NCBI GenBank assembly: GCA_026710435.1
Contig: JAPOQZ010000074.1
Coordinates: 1-64,000 of the forward strand
Reading direction: 5' to 3'
Source of the DNA: a bacterium
GTDB lineage: Bacteria > Actinomycetota > Acidimicrobiia > Spongiisociales > Spongiisociaceae
Length of the DNA stretch: 64,000 bases
The translations under genes were made by a program, and so were the position numbers. Below are positions 9,334 through 19,356 of this stretch, piece by piece. Each line of letters begins with the position of its first letter. Within the stretch, counting starts at the first letter, position 1. Under the pieces are notes generated by a model, which was not told the origin of the DNA, did not search any database, and was given only the letters and a program-made list of their open reading frames with translations.

Positions 9334-10851
9334 ATGTCACAGCCCAACATCCTGTTCGTCATGGCTGATCAGTTGGCGCCGCACTTCACCGGCGCATACG
9401 AGCACCCGTTGGTCCGGACACCGGCGATGGACGCCCTCGTGGAGCGCGGAACCCGGTTCGATACCGCCTACTGCCCATCGCCGTTGTGCGCCCCTTCACG
9501 ATTCTCGATGCTGACCGGCCGGCCTGTATCGGCCGTCGGGGCATGGGACAACGCCGCGGAGCTGCCGGCGTCGGTTCCCACCCTCGCCCACTACCTGCGC
9601 CTGGCAGGATACCGGACCACCCTGTCGGGAAAAATGCACTTCGTGGGACCCGACCAGCTCCACGGGTTCGACGAGCGGCTCACCACCGACATCTACCCGG
9701 CCGACTTCGCGTGGACGCCCGACTGGAACGCACCCGGGAACCGGATCGACAAGGGGTACCACAACATGGACAGCCTGTCCGAGGCGGGCCAGGCCCTGGC
9801 CACCTACCAGATCGACTACGACGAGGAGGTCGGCTTCGCCGCCGTCCGCCACCTCTACGACCTCGCTCGTGACTCAGACAACCGACCCTTCTTCCTGGTG
9901 GCGTCGTTCATCCACCCCCACGACCCCTACGTAGCCCGGCCCGAATGGTGGAACCTCTACGACCACGACGACATAGACCTACCGGACGTATCGCCCATAG
10001 ACTCACTCGATCCCCACACGCAGCGGATCCGCGGCGGCATCGAGGCGGACACGGTGGGTTACACCGAAGCCCAGTGCCGGAACGCCCGCCACGCCTACTA
10101 CGCCAACACCAGCTACTTCGACTCGTGGCTGGGCACCCTCGTCGACACGCTTGACGAGACCGGCCGACTCGACAACACGGTGGTCATCGTCACCAGCGAC
10201 CACGGGGACATGCTGGGAGACCGCGGCGCCTGGTTCAAGATGTCCTTCTTCGAACGGTCCGCCCGGGTTCCCCTCATCATGGCCGGACCGGGTGTGGCGA
10301 ACGGGACTGTTCCCAACGCCTGCTCGCTGCTGGATCCCCTCCCCACCCTGCTCGACATGGCCACCGACGGCAAGCCCTGGCCGGAACCGGCCGCTCCACC
10401 CGCCGGCCGCAGCCTGTGGGAGAGCGCAACCGGCGGTATGGATCCCATCGACGAGACCACGGCCGAGTACATGGCCGAAATGGCGGCCGATCCCATGTTC
10501 ATGATCCGGCGCGGACGCCACAAGTACATCCACTGCGACACCGACCCCCCACTCCTCTATGACGTGGAGGCCGACCCCCTCGAACGAGACAACCTCGCCA
10601 AGGACCCCGGCCACGCCGAACTCGCCTCAGGCTTCGCCGCAGAAGTCGCCCGACGATGGGACAGCTCGGCCATCCGCGACCAGGTTCTCGCCTCGCAGCG
10701 AGCCCGCCGGGTCGTGCAGGCAGCCTTGGAAACCGGGGACCTCCACTCCTGGGACTACACACCGCCACGCGACGCCGCCAACCAATACATCCGCAACCAC
10801 ATGGACTGGGCCGAGGCCGGCCCCCGCACCCGGTCCCCGCCGCTCGATTGA
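9334..10851 (+). CDS. Sulfatase, choline-sulfatase-like
   Basis: QPNILFVMADQL...CPSPLCAPSRFSMLTGR (C-x-P-S-R active site), SGKMHFVGPDQLHGF, TSDHGDMLGDRG. Confidence 0.88.
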   Translation: MSQPNILFVMADQLAPHFTGAYEHPLVRTPAMDALVERGTRFDTAYCPSPLCAPSRFSMLTGRPVSAVGAWDNAAELPASVPTLAHYLRLAGYRTTLSGKMHFVGPDQLHGFDERLTTDIYPADFAWTPDWNAPGNRIDKGYHNMDSLSEAGQALATYQIDYDEEVGFAAVRHLYDLARDSDNRPFFLVASFIHPHDPYVARPEWWNLYDHDDIDLPDVSPIDSLDPHTQRIRGGIEADTVGYTEAQCRNARHAYYANTSYFDSWLGTLVDTLDETGRLDNTVVIVTSDHGDMLGDRGAWFKMSFFERSARVPLIMAGPGVANGTVPNACSLLDPLPTLLDMATDGKPWPEPAAPPAGRSLWESATGGMDPIDETTAEYMAEMAADPMFMIRRGRHKYIHCDTDPPLLYDVEADPLERDNLAKDPGHAELASGFAAEVARRWDSSAIRDQVLASQRARRVVQAALETGDLHSWDYTPPRDAANQYIRNHMDWAEAGPRTRSPPLD

Positions 10852-10969
10852 CAGCCGTCCCGCGGCCCGGACGCGGGCGGCGCGGCGGGAAACTACGCGG
10901 CGGGAGGGGACCCGGACACCGGACCACGATCCACGCACTTCTCCGTTGGCACTGGTTCCGGGAAACCGG

Positions 10970-11374
10970 TCAACCAGCGATCACGCCCTCTGCCCACTCC
11001 AGGATGCGTTCGGAGAAGCGGCGGCATTCCTCGACCTCGGCCTCGGGCACCGGGCGGGCACTGACGTAAGGCGCCGGGTAATTGCGAGAGAAGTCCTTGA
11101 CGAACTCGTCCGGGTAGCCTTCGACCGCATCCTTGGCGCTGGGTACGGGGCACTCCTCCACCGGTTCCGACACGTTGCGCGTTCGCGGGAAGAGAGATCC
11201 TGCCGTGATGTAAACGGACTTCAGAGCCAGCTCCGCTGCCGAAGCGAAGTCCCTCACGGCCTCCTTGGTGTCCCCCGTCTCTTCCAGAACCCTCCCGCCC
11301 GTGGCGTACCTCCAGGCAGCGCGGTTCAACCATTCCTCCGCGATCTGGGGGTTGCTGTTCGGAAGGCTGCTCAT
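10970..11374 (-). CDS. HEPN-domain-like protein (MNT/HEPN module partner)
   Basis: AEEWLNRAAWRY...AVRDFASAAELALKSVYI...ERILEWAEGVI, adjacent to a nucleotidyltransferase. No histidine in the ORF. Confidence 0.65.
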   Translation of the reverse strand: MSSLPNSNPQIAEEWLNRAAWRYATGGRVLEETGDTKEAVRDFASAAELALKSVYITAGSLFPRTRNVSEPVEECPVPSAKDAVEGYPDEFVKDFSRNYPAPYVSARPVPEAEVEECRRFSERILEWAEGVIAG

Positions 11375-11800
11375 TCAAGGCCAACCGAATGCTTGTCGAA
11401 CACGAGGCGACCCTCCTCCTGGGCCCACATGCAGGGACTGACCACTACATGTCGCATGCGGGTCAGGTCCTCCACATCGGTCACGAAGGCATTCACGGGG
11501 TACGGGCAGAAGAACCGTGCAACGTATCGGATCTCCCGTTCCCACCGGTCCCAGATGTCCACCGGCATACCGTCGAAGCCACGAGGATGTCGATGTCAGA
11601 GCGGAGGGTGTCCTCTCCCCGCACGGTCGACCCGAACAGGTAGACCTTGTCGGGATCGAACCTCAACACCAGGTCGATCGCATTGGCAACCCGGTCTCGG
11701 GGAAGTCCCGGATACGGCAGCGGCGCCTCCCCTTTGCGAATCGCCCTGCGCTGGCGCTCCAGGATGTCGACACCCGGATGATCGACCCGAGGGAGACTCC
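11371..11800 (-). pseudogene. MNT-type nucleotidyltransferase (antitoxin-like), frameshifted
   Basis: YLFGSTVRGEDTLRSDIDILV (GSx10DxD motif) in one frame; MPVDIWDRWEREIRYVARF...E* continues in another frame across about 11569-11580. Confidence 0.7.
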
Positions 11801-12042
11801 AAGCTGTGTTGACCTTGCGGGATCCGGCCGGCGCGGGGGAACGCGAAGCGGTGCCCATCACGGCGAATCCTCCCAAAGCCCAACGGGTCTGGTCTTCCCA
11901 GGCCCATCCATCCGTCTTGATTCTGAGGTTAGTTGCGGTTCGAACGCGGCAGCGATCCCCACAGGCAGCTGACGGGCCGGCCCAGACAGTCTGGTGGCCG
12001 ACGACCGGGGGGCGGTCGGGTGGCAATTACACTGGGCGGACC

Positions 12043-13347
12043 ATGTCACGAACTCCAACGGCAATCCAGCAAGGACAGGCGGCTCGCGCCGCCCAGAGAA
12101 GACTGGCAGCGGCGGGTTCCGGAACCCGGACCGAGGTGCTGAGGCATCTCGAGCGCCTGCTCGGAGAGCGGGAGGCGGAGCTCCTGGCCGTCAACAAACT
12201 CGACCTCGACGCACCCGGGGCGGGCGAGCTCCCCGGGCCTATCCTCAAGCGGCTGGCACTGTCGCCCTCCAAGATGCAGACCTTGCGGGAGGGGGTCAGG
12301 GTACTGATCGACAATCCCGACTCGGTAGGGAAACCGCTTGTCCGGCGAGAACTCGACGACGGGCTTGTGCTGGAACAAGTCCGGGTGCCGATCGGCGTGC
12401 TGCTCATCGTGTTCGAGAGCCGCCCCGACGCGGTCATCCAGATCGGCTCGCTGGCGCTGCGGACCGGCAACGCGGTGCTCATGAAGGGGGGATCGGAGGC
12501 TCTGCACTCCAACCGGGCACTCACCGACCTGCTGCGGGAGGCAGTGGCCGAGGCGGGCGCCGACCCCGACGTGGTCCAGAACATCGAAGGTCGCGAGGCG
12601 GTGGGCGACCTGCTGGCGATGGACGAGTACATCGACCTTGTCATCCCTAGAGGCTCGGCCGACCTGGTCCGCTCGATCAAGGCCGCTTCGCGTATCCCGG
12701 TGCTCGGTCATGCGGACGGTGTCTGCCACGTGTACGTGGACTCCGCGGCCGATCCCGAAATGGCGGTACGGGTCACCGTCGATGCCAAGACGAACTACGT
12801 GGCGGTATGCAACGCCGCCGAGACACTCCTGCTGCACCGCGACTTCCCGGCCGGGCCGGCGGTGGTCCGTTCGCTGCTAGAGGCCGGGGTCGAGGTGCGC
12901 GGTGACGACGACGTGCAAGCCATGGCGGCCGGCGTGGTCCCCGCCCAGGAGTCGGACTTCGGGTACGAGTTCGGGGATCTGATCATCTCCGCCCGGGTGG
13001 TGGCCGGGGTCGACGAGGCCATCGACCACATCCATACGTTCGGGTCGGCCCACACGGACACGATCGTGACCGAACATGCCGAGACGGCCCGGCTGTTCCT
13101 CGACACGGTGGACGCCTCATCGGTGTTCTGGAACGCCAGCACCCGCTTCGCCGACGGGTTCCGCTTCGGGCTGGGCGCCGAGGTGGGTATCGCCACCGGA
13201 CGCGTGCATGCGAGAGGACCGATGGGCGCGGAGGGTCTGTTCACCACCAAATGGCTGCTCAGCGGCAACGGGCACGTGGTGGGCGACTACGGGCCGGGCA
13301 AGAGGTCATACACCCACCGGGACCTACCGCCGGCCCACGGCGTCTAG
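12043..13347 (+). CDS. proA: Glutamate-5-semialdehyde dehydrogenase (gamma-glutamyl phosphate reductase)
   Basis: VRVPIGVLLIVFESRPDAVIQIGSLALRTGNAVLMKGGSEA...IPVLGHADGVCHVYVD. Confidence 0.95.
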   Translation: MSRTPTAIQQGQAARAAQRRLAAAGSGTRTEVLRHLERLLGEREAELLAVNKLDLDAPGAGELPGPILKRLALSPSKMQTLREGVRVLIDNPDSVGKPLVRRELDDGLVLEQVRVPIGVLLIVFESRPDAVIQIGSLALRTGNAVLMKGGSEALHSNRALTDLLREAVAEAGADPDVVQNIEGREAVGDLLAMDEYIDLVIPRGSADLVRSIKAASRIPVLGHADGVCHVYVDSAADPEMAVRVTVDAKTNYVAVCNAAETLLLHRDFPAGPAVVRSLLEAGVEVRGDDDVQAMAAGVVPAQESDFGYEFGDLIISARVVAGVDEAIDHIHTFGSAHTDTIVTEHAETARLFLDTVDASSVFWNASTRFADGFRFGLGAEVGIATGRVHARGPMGAEGLFTTKWLLSGNGHVVGDYGPGKRSYTHRDLPPAHGV

Positions 13348-13535
13348 CCCCGATTTTTCATGCGGGGGTTTGCACTAGGCGAGCAGAGTGCGGGATATAG
13401 GCTTCTGACCAGGGACTACGGCCATTTCCACTACCCTGTCTCGGCCCGGCGGGACCTTCACCCGTCGGGTGAAGCCAGGCCCAGTCACGATCATGTGGTT
13501 GATGTGGCCTGTTGCCGTGGGTGTGTCTGGAAACA
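13345..13535. repeat. Dispersed repeat type C, copy 1
   Basis: About 190 bp similar to 39851-40039. Begins TAGCCCCGAT at the proA stop codon and ends GTCTGGAAACA. Confidence 0.75.
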
Positions 13536-13582
13536 TGAAGAATCAAGGTTAGAGGCAACCGAGGGTTGCTGCACGCTCGCCG

Positions 13583-14470
13583 TCACTCGATGCCGAACAT
13601 CACTTCCCGGAGGTTCACCGTTGTTGTGTGATAGCGCTCCGGATCGAGGCGAGCAGAGCCGATCCGCAGGCCGGTCATCCCCTCTCTGGAAGTGGTGGTG
13701 ACGCGCAGCGCCGAGTCTTCGAACTCCAAGACCCCGAGTCCTAGACAGCGCCCGGTCTGATCGTGGACACCCACAATCAGACGGTCGAGCCGCGAGAGAT
13801 CGAAACCGGCGGGCAGGCTAGGCGCGAACACGGTCGGCCTCACCCTCCATCGCTGCAACGGCTCCTCCAGAGCCATGAGGAACTTGGCGGCACGGAGTTC
13901 CATGCGTTCGCCGGGACTCATCGGAGCCACGCCGCGCGGTGCCGGGACCGTGATCACGTTGGCGGAGAGGAATCGGCGCAGCAGGCCCACCATGGGCTCC
14001 ATCTCGGCGCCCCTCTGCAAGGCCACGACGACGTCCGGGTCGACCAACTCCACCTTGTGGTACTTGAGTGTCTGGCCGATCACACCGGAGATCGAACCGC
14101 TTGTATCGACGACGACCAGGTCAGCATCGGACCGGGCGGAGCTAACGAGCGAGGCGACGCCCGCCACATGCTGGAGCCTGAATCGGTCAGGGGCGATCGC
14201 GCCTACGAAGCGGAGGTCGTCGGCGACTGCGAAGGTGTCCAGGTCCTCGCTGGAGTGGAGCCACTTCAGGCCCACGCACGTAGGCGGCCCCACGCTCGTG
14301 ATGGCCAGATCGCTATCGATGTAGGCGACTGTCCGGCCGAGCCCGAGGGCGGCGCCGGTGAGCATGCGGGAGAAGGAGGTCTTACCGGTGTCGGGTCCAC
14401 CGATCATCATCACCACACCCCCGTCCTCAGCGAGTCGCTCGGCGAGATCGACATGAAGCGGATCGACCAT
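13583..14470 (-). CDS. P-loop protein resembling Clp1/Grc3-type polynucleotide 5'-hydroxyl kinases
   Basis: VVMMIGGPDTGKTSFSRML Walker A, DSDLAITSVGPPTCVGL, VVVDTSGSISGVIGQTLKYHKVELVDPDVVVALQ. Confidence 0.7.
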   Translation of the reverse strand: MVDPLHVDLAERLAEDGGVVMMIGGPDTGKTSFSRMLTGAALGLGRTVAYIDSDLAITSVGPPTCVGLKWLHSSEDLDTFAVADDLRFVGAIAPDRFRLQHVAGVASLVSSARSDADLVVVDTSGSISGVIGQTLKYHKVELVDPDVVVALQRGAEMEPMVGLLRRFLSANVITVPAPRGVAPMSPGERMELRAAKFLMALEEPLQRWRVRPTVFAPSLPAGFDLSRLDRLIVGVHDQTGRCLGLGVLEFEDSALRVTTTSREGMTGLRIGSARLDPERYHTTTVNLREVMFGIE

Positions 14471-14560
14471 GGCTCAATGGTAAACAGGGCTCAGCCGGTA
14501 GCCGGCCGTTAGTTGTCGGCGGTTGCTTTGCCGGGCGTACGTGCCTGTAGGCTGTGGACC

Positions 14561-14815
14561 ATGCAAGCAGATATAACCATCACCAATCCGGCCGGTCTCC
14601 ACGCGCGACCAGCCGCCGAATTCGTAAAGCGCGCCAAGGCTTCGCCGTCGGCAGTCACTGTCACCGCCAACGGCAAGACCGTCAACGCGAAGAGCATGCT
14701 TGGGATCCTCAAGCTAGGCGCTACCCGAGGAACCACCATTTCGGTTGACGTGGACGGGGATGACGCTTCCGAACTCATCGCCGACTTCACCGCGCTACTC
14801 TCGGTGGAGGGCTGA
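14561..14815 (+). CDS. ptsH: Phosphocarrier protein HPr
   Basis: ITNPAGLHARPAAEFVKRA...VNAKSMLGILKLGATRGTTISV. Confidence 0.93.
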   Translation: MQADITITNPAGLHARPAAEFVKRAKASPSAVTVTANGKTVNAKSMLGILKLGATRGTTISVDVDGDDASELIADFTALLSVEG

Positions 14816-14969
14816 ACCACCGTCCTGGCCGGGCGTCTCGCGTCGATGGCATCCGGTCTCGGACCGGGCCGGTTACCTGACCCAGGGGAGTGCGGAGTCA
14901 GAAGGCTCGGTGCGCGGCCCAGGGGAGTCCCGACCGGTTCCGAACGGTAGGTGGACCCGGCGCGGGTCG

Positions 14970-16664
14970 TCAGACGGTATTCAAGAGCATCCGCACCTCG
15001 GAGCTGTCGGCGGCACCGAGGCATCGGTTGGCCAGTGTCCGGCAGGCCTCCCGGTCGAGCTCGCGGACCCTCTCCTTGATAGTGGGAACAGATGGGATGG
15101 CTACCGACAGCTCCGTGACGCCGAGGCCTATCAGCACGGGAACCGCCAGCGGATCACCGGCCATGGCTCCGCAGACCCCCACCCAGCATCCGGAGGACCC
15201 GGCCGCGGAGGCTGTCTCTGCTATGAGCCGGAGGACGGCAGGGTCGAAGGCGTCGGCACGGCCGGCAACCTCCCGGTTGGTGCGGTCTACCGCCAGTGTG
15301 TACTGGGTCAGGTCGTTGGTCCCGATCGAGAAGAAGTCCACGTGGCGGGCCAGTCGAGCGGCGACCAGGGCCGCCGAAGGAACCTCGATCATGATCCCCA
15401 CCTGGTATCCGGTGGCGTATTCGAGGCCGTCCCCGGCTAGCGAGCGCTCAGCCTCCTCGAGGGCGGTCCGGAAGTCCATGAGGTCGGCCAGCCCTGCCAC
15501 CATCGGCGCCATGATCGCGAGTTGCCCTGCGGTGCCGGCTCTCAATAGGGCCCTGAGCTGGGTGCGCATCAACTCCGGACGGGCCAGGGTAAGGCGGATG
15601 CCCCGCAGACCCAGGAAGGGATTCAACTCCTCCCCGATCTCGATGCCGGGCACCTGCTTGTCACCGCCGACATCCAGGGTGCGGACGACGACCAGGTGAT
15701 CCCCGAACGCGGACAGGACCGACCGGTATGCCTCGTACTGCTCGTCCTCGGAGATGGGGCGGGTCCTGTCGAGGAAGAGGAACTCGGTCCGGAATAGGCC
15801 GACCCCCTCCGCACCGCGCTCCACGGCCCGCCGGGCGTCCTCGTCCGATCCGATATTGGCCGCCACTTCGATATGGATCCCGTCCAGGGTCACGGCCGGC
15901 TCGTGGGTCCGTTCGGCTGCCTTCTCTTCCGCTCTGTTCTGCCTCTCCTGCCGTTCCCGGAGCACGTCCAGCATCTCCTGGGTGGGATCCACGTAGACCT
16001 CACCGGTATCCCCGTCCATTGCCATCAAGGTTCCGGGCTGCAGTTCGGGCAGGTCCGTTCCGACCACTGCCGGGAGTCCCATTCCCCGGGCGAATACGGC
16101 AATGTGGGAGGTGGGGCTTCCCTCCATCGTGCACAGGCCGAGGGCCATCCCCGGGGGAAGGGTCGCGGTCTCCGACGGGAAGAAATCGGATGCCACCAGG
16201 ATGGAGGGCGCCGCAAGATCGTCCCATGTGTCCAGCGGCAAGCCGAGAACAGACCTCAGAAGCTGGTTTCCCACGTCGCGGACGTCGGCGGCGCGGGCGG
16301 CGAGGTACTCGTCGTCCAGAGACTCCAGAATGGCGGCGGACTCCTCGGTGACCTGGTGGATGGCCGCCTCACTACACAGTGACTCCGATTCGACCAACAT
16401 CCTGATCTCGTCGCTGAACTCGGGGTCGTCGAGGAGCAGGAGGTGGGCGCCGATGACCTCAGCCTCCTCCGATCCTTCGCCGTGGAGGTCTTGAAGGCCT
16501 TCGAGCCTCGCCCGGACCAGTTCCTCGCTGCGAGCAAGCTTCGCCATTTCGGCTCGGGGGTCGCTCACCCGGCGTGGCGAGACTTCGGGAAGGCCGGAGA
16601 CGTGCAGGTGGACAGGGCCGATGGCGATGCCCGGCGACGCTCCGATCCCGGAGAAGCCGATCAA
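14970..16664 (-). CDS. ptsI: Phosphoenolpyruvate-protein phosphotransferase (PTS enzyme I)
   Basis: MEGSPTSHIAVFARGMGLPAVVG...VGLFRTEFLFLDR...FFSIGTNDLTQYTLAVDR...CVGVCGAMAGDP-like motifs. Confidence 0.95.
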   Translation of the reverse strand: MIGFSGIGASPGIAIGPVHLHVSGLPEVSPRRVSDPRAEMAKLARSEELVRARLEGLQDLHGEGSEEAEVIGAHLLLLDDPEFSDEIRMLVESESLCSEAAIHQVTEESAAILESLDDEYLAARAADVRDVGNQLLRSVLGLPLDTWDDLAAPSILVASDFFPSETATLPPGMALGLCTMEGSPTSHIAVFARGMGLPAVVGTDLPELQPGTLMAMDGDTGEVYVDPTQEMLDVLRERQERQNRAEEKAAERTHEPAVTLDGIHIEVAANIGSDEDARRAVERGAEGVGLFRTEFLFLDRTRPISEDEQYEAYRSVLSAFGDHLVVVRTLDVGGDKQVPGIEIGEELNPFLGLRGIRLTLARPELMRTQLRALLRAGTAGQLAIMAPMVAGLADLMDFRTALEEAERSLAGDGLEYATGYQVGIMIEVPSAALVAARLARHVDFFSIGTNDLTQYTLAVDRTNREVAGRADAFDPAVLRLIAETASAAGSSGCWVGVCGAMAGDPLAVPVLIGLGVTELSVAIPSVPTIKERVRELDREACRTLANRCLGAADSSEVRMLLNTV

Positions 16665-16860
16665 GGCAGCACGCTCGGGAGGCTCACGGACGAGATGACT
16701 CGTTGTGTTGCGATCATGTGCTGTCTTTCTTGAGGCCGATCAGTACGGTAGCCGTCCCGAAGTGGACAGCAAAGAACTAGCGGCCGGTGCTCTCCGGGGC
16801 AGGCGGCAGCCCGGCAAATCCGTGATCAGGCTTTATGGGTTGCGATGAGGGTCGACCGGA

Positions 16861-17718
16861 TCACGAGGAAACCGATGGCATGCCCCGACCGTGCCCTCCT
16901 GACACCGCTCCCTCGCCGCGGAGGGTTTGCAGGAAGTCCTGATGGATCGCTCCGTTGCTCGCCACCACGAACGGCTCCGAGGGTCGGACGGGTCTTCCCA
17001 GAGGGTCGGTGACCGTGCCACCCGCTTCCATGACAAGGAGGGTTCCCGCTCCCATGTCCCACGGCGACAGGTCCTCCTCCCAGTAGCCGTCCATCCTTCC
17101 GCACGCCACCATGCACATGTCGAGCGCGGCCGAGCCGAGACGCCTGATGCCTTGAACCTCCTCGAGGGCCCGCCGGAAAGTCGTTTGGCAGGTACCGATC
17201 CGTTCTCCCCGGTTGTAGGGGAACCCGGTCACGACGAGCGCCTCGGCAAGGGAACCGGTGGAGCTCACTTCGATCGGCGAGCCGTTGACACGGGCTCCCC
17301 GTCCGGCCACCGCCACGTACTCGTCCCCGTTGGTTACGTCGACCACCACGCCTACCTCGGGTAGGTTGTCGATCCACAGGGCGACCGAGACGCTGATCCA
17401 GGGGAATCCGTGGATGAAGTTGGTGGTGCCGTCCAGCGGGTCAACGAGCCAGACCCGTCCCGCCGCGGGCAGGGCCCCACCCTGCTCCTCGGCCACCACC
17501 CGGTCCTCAGCCCGGTGAGCCGCGAGCACATGGCGTATCGATCTCTCCGATCGGAGGTCTGCCTCGGTGACCGGGTCGGCGTCGGCCTTGAAACGCACAC
17601 CCAGGTCCCCTTGCAGAGCTGACCTCACTTCGGCGGCGCCGGCGCGGGCCGACTCCAGAGCCACCATGGTGTCCGACCCATAGGCGGGTGAGAACCCGTC
17701 GACGCGGGGCTTCATCAT
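16861..17718 (-). CDS. Inositol monophosphatase family protein (SuhB-like)
   Basis: EEQGG...VWLVDPLDGTTNFIHGFPWISVSVAL; AALDMCMVACGRMDGYWEEDLSPWDMGAGTLLVMEAGG. Confidence 0.9.
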   Translation of the reverse strand: MMKPRVDGFSPAYGSDTMVALESARAGAAEVRSALQGDLGVRFKADADPVTEADLRSERSIRHVLAAHRAEDRVVAEEQGGALPAAGRVWLVDPLDGTTNFIHGFPWISVSVALWIDNLPEVGVVVDVTNGDEYVAVAGRGARVNGSPIEVSSTGSLAEALVVTGFPYNRGERIGTCQTTFRRALEEVQGIRRLGSAALDMCMVACGRMDGYWEEDLSPWDMGAGTLLVMEAGGTVTDPLGRPVRPSEPFVVASNGAIHQDFLQTLRGEGAVSGGHGRGMPSVSS

Positions 17719-17782
17719 ATCGGCGTCCGAGGCGGTGCCCCTGTCAAGGCCCGGGGAATCCGCGGAGCACGGGGGCAACTAG

Positions 17783-17811
17783 CCAGAAGGGTGGTGTGAA
17801 ACCCCTTCTGG
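17783..17811. terminator. Hairpin CCAGAAGGG...CCCTTCTGG between suhB-like gene and 17882 ORF
   Basis: 9-bp perfect inverted repeat in an intergenic region. Confidence 0.4.
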
Positions 17812-17881
17812 GGCCGTCGACCGATGACACGATGCCTGGTCAGAGGAAGACGGGCCATTGTTACCCACCGTTTTGGACGTC

Positions 17882-18181
17882 CTAGCGGGTCCGAGGGAGG
17901 TCGGCGGCTTTCAGGAGGGAGCCGTTGGCGTCGAGGATGCCTATCTTGGTGCCGATAGTGGCCGGACTGGCCGCGAACAGGTCGGCGCGGTTGATGACCA
18001 GGTAACGGTAGCCCTCGAGGGGCCGGAGACGTTTCACCGTCTTCTTTATCTGCTTGTTGTCGGCTGCGATACCCAGGGAGCCCTTGGGACAGATCAGGTC
18101 GGCGCGTCCGGACGGATCCGGTTCGGCGGAGAGCTTGCTGATCATCGCGCTCTGTAACTGGTCGTGGGTCATTCGGGCCAT
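17882..18181 (-). CDS. Hypothetical protein
   Basis: ORF of 99 aa in a collinear run of genes; no recognised domain. Confidence 0.5.
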   Translation of the reverse strand: MARMTHDQLQSAMISKLSAEPDPSGRADLICPKGSLGIAADNKQIKKTVKRLRPLEGYRYLVINRADLFAASPATIGTKIGILDANGSLLKAADLPRTR

Positions 18182-18231
18182 TTCCTACCTCGGGCGAGTC
18201 GGTTGGGGTCTCGATGATACAGGTAGGTGGA

Positions 18232-19356
18232 TCAACTCGTCCGGTCCGCCATCCGCGCTCGGAGATTCCCGATGAGAGGGGCGTCGGCGTCGCCCAGTCC
18301 CACTACGGACAGCCACCCCCCTGCATCGAGGGCGTCGTGAAGTTCGGCCATGCCGGCGACACGATCATCGGTCAGCGCCAGTCCGGCGGTGATTGCCTCG
18401 CAGAGAGCCTCGGTGGGGAGACCCCTCCGCGCCGCGGCGCGGGCAGGACCCACGAGGCGCTCATCCGGACCGAGCTTCAGAAGTGGATTCCGCGCCACTC
18501 GCCGGATGGGATCAACCAGGGCGGTGCCCGCGAAGCGATCGAGGTTGGAACGCCCGTACGCGACGAGTTCCTCCAACTGCCAGTCGTCCACCTGGCTCGC
18601 GAGGACCTCTGCCATGGTCTCGGCGATCTCCTCGAGTCGCGCATGGATGGACGGGTCCGAAACCGACTGGGCGACCGTTTCATGTCCGGCTTCCAAGCCC
18701 AGGAAGGCTGCGGCGGCGTGGAGTCCGTTCACGAGCCAGAGTTTCCTCATGCGGTGGAGACGCAGGTCAGGCACCAGTTCGAATCCTGCAATTCCCGGAT
18801 CTACGCCCATCCAGTCCCCGCGGGCGACCTTGAACTCGAAACGGGACTCGACTTCCAGCGACAAGCCGCCTCCGGCAGAGCCGGGCACCATACGGTCCAC
18901 CAGAGTCTCCGGAAACCCCACCGACTGCGGTACGCCTCCGGCCAGACTCTCGATGTGTTGCCGGAGCAGAGCGGTGTTGGGATCTGCATTCTCGCACGCC
19001 AGCACGTTGCGGATCCGGCTGTCCTCCCTGCGGAGGGCAGTTGCTATGGTCGGTGCGACCCGGCCGAGGACTCCGGCACCCACCGCGGTGCATACCAGTT
19101 CTGCGGACGCGGTAGCGGTTATTGCCTGCTCGGTTTCGCCTGCGTCTACCGCGCTGACACCGGTGATCGTGCGTGTCGAGCGACCGTCACTTCCCACCTC
19201 GATCACCGGGTACGAGCCGTTGCGGTTCAACAAATCCACCACCTGCGGCGAGACGTCCAGGAACACGACCTCCCAGCCGGACCGTGCGAACAGCCAACCG
19301 AGGAGACCCCTGCCAATGTTGCCGGCGCCGAACACGACGGCTCGGCGGGTGGTCAT
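18232..19356 (-). CDS. mtlD: Mannitol-1-phosphate 5-dehydrogenase
   Basis: RRAVVFGAGNIGRGLLGWLFARSGWEVVFLDV; located in the PTS mannitol operon. Confidence 0.88.
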   Translation of the reverse strand: MTTRRAVVFGAGNIGRGLLGWLFARSGWEVVFLDVSPQVVDLLNRNGSYPVIEVGSDGRSTRTITGVSAVDAGETEQAITATASAELVCTAVGAGVLGRVAPTIATALRREDSRIRNVLACENADPNTALLRQHIESLAGGVPQSVGFPETLVDRMVPGSAGGGLSLEVESRFEFKVARGDWMGVDPGIAGFELVPDLRLHRMRKLWLVNGLHAAAAFLGLEAGHETVAQSVSDPSIHARLEEIAETMAEVLASQVDDWQLEELVAYGRSNLDRFAGTALVDPIRRVARNPLLKLGPDERLVGPARAAARRGLPTEALCEAITAGLALTDDRVAGMAELHDALDAGGWLSVVGLGDADAPLIGNLRARMADRTS

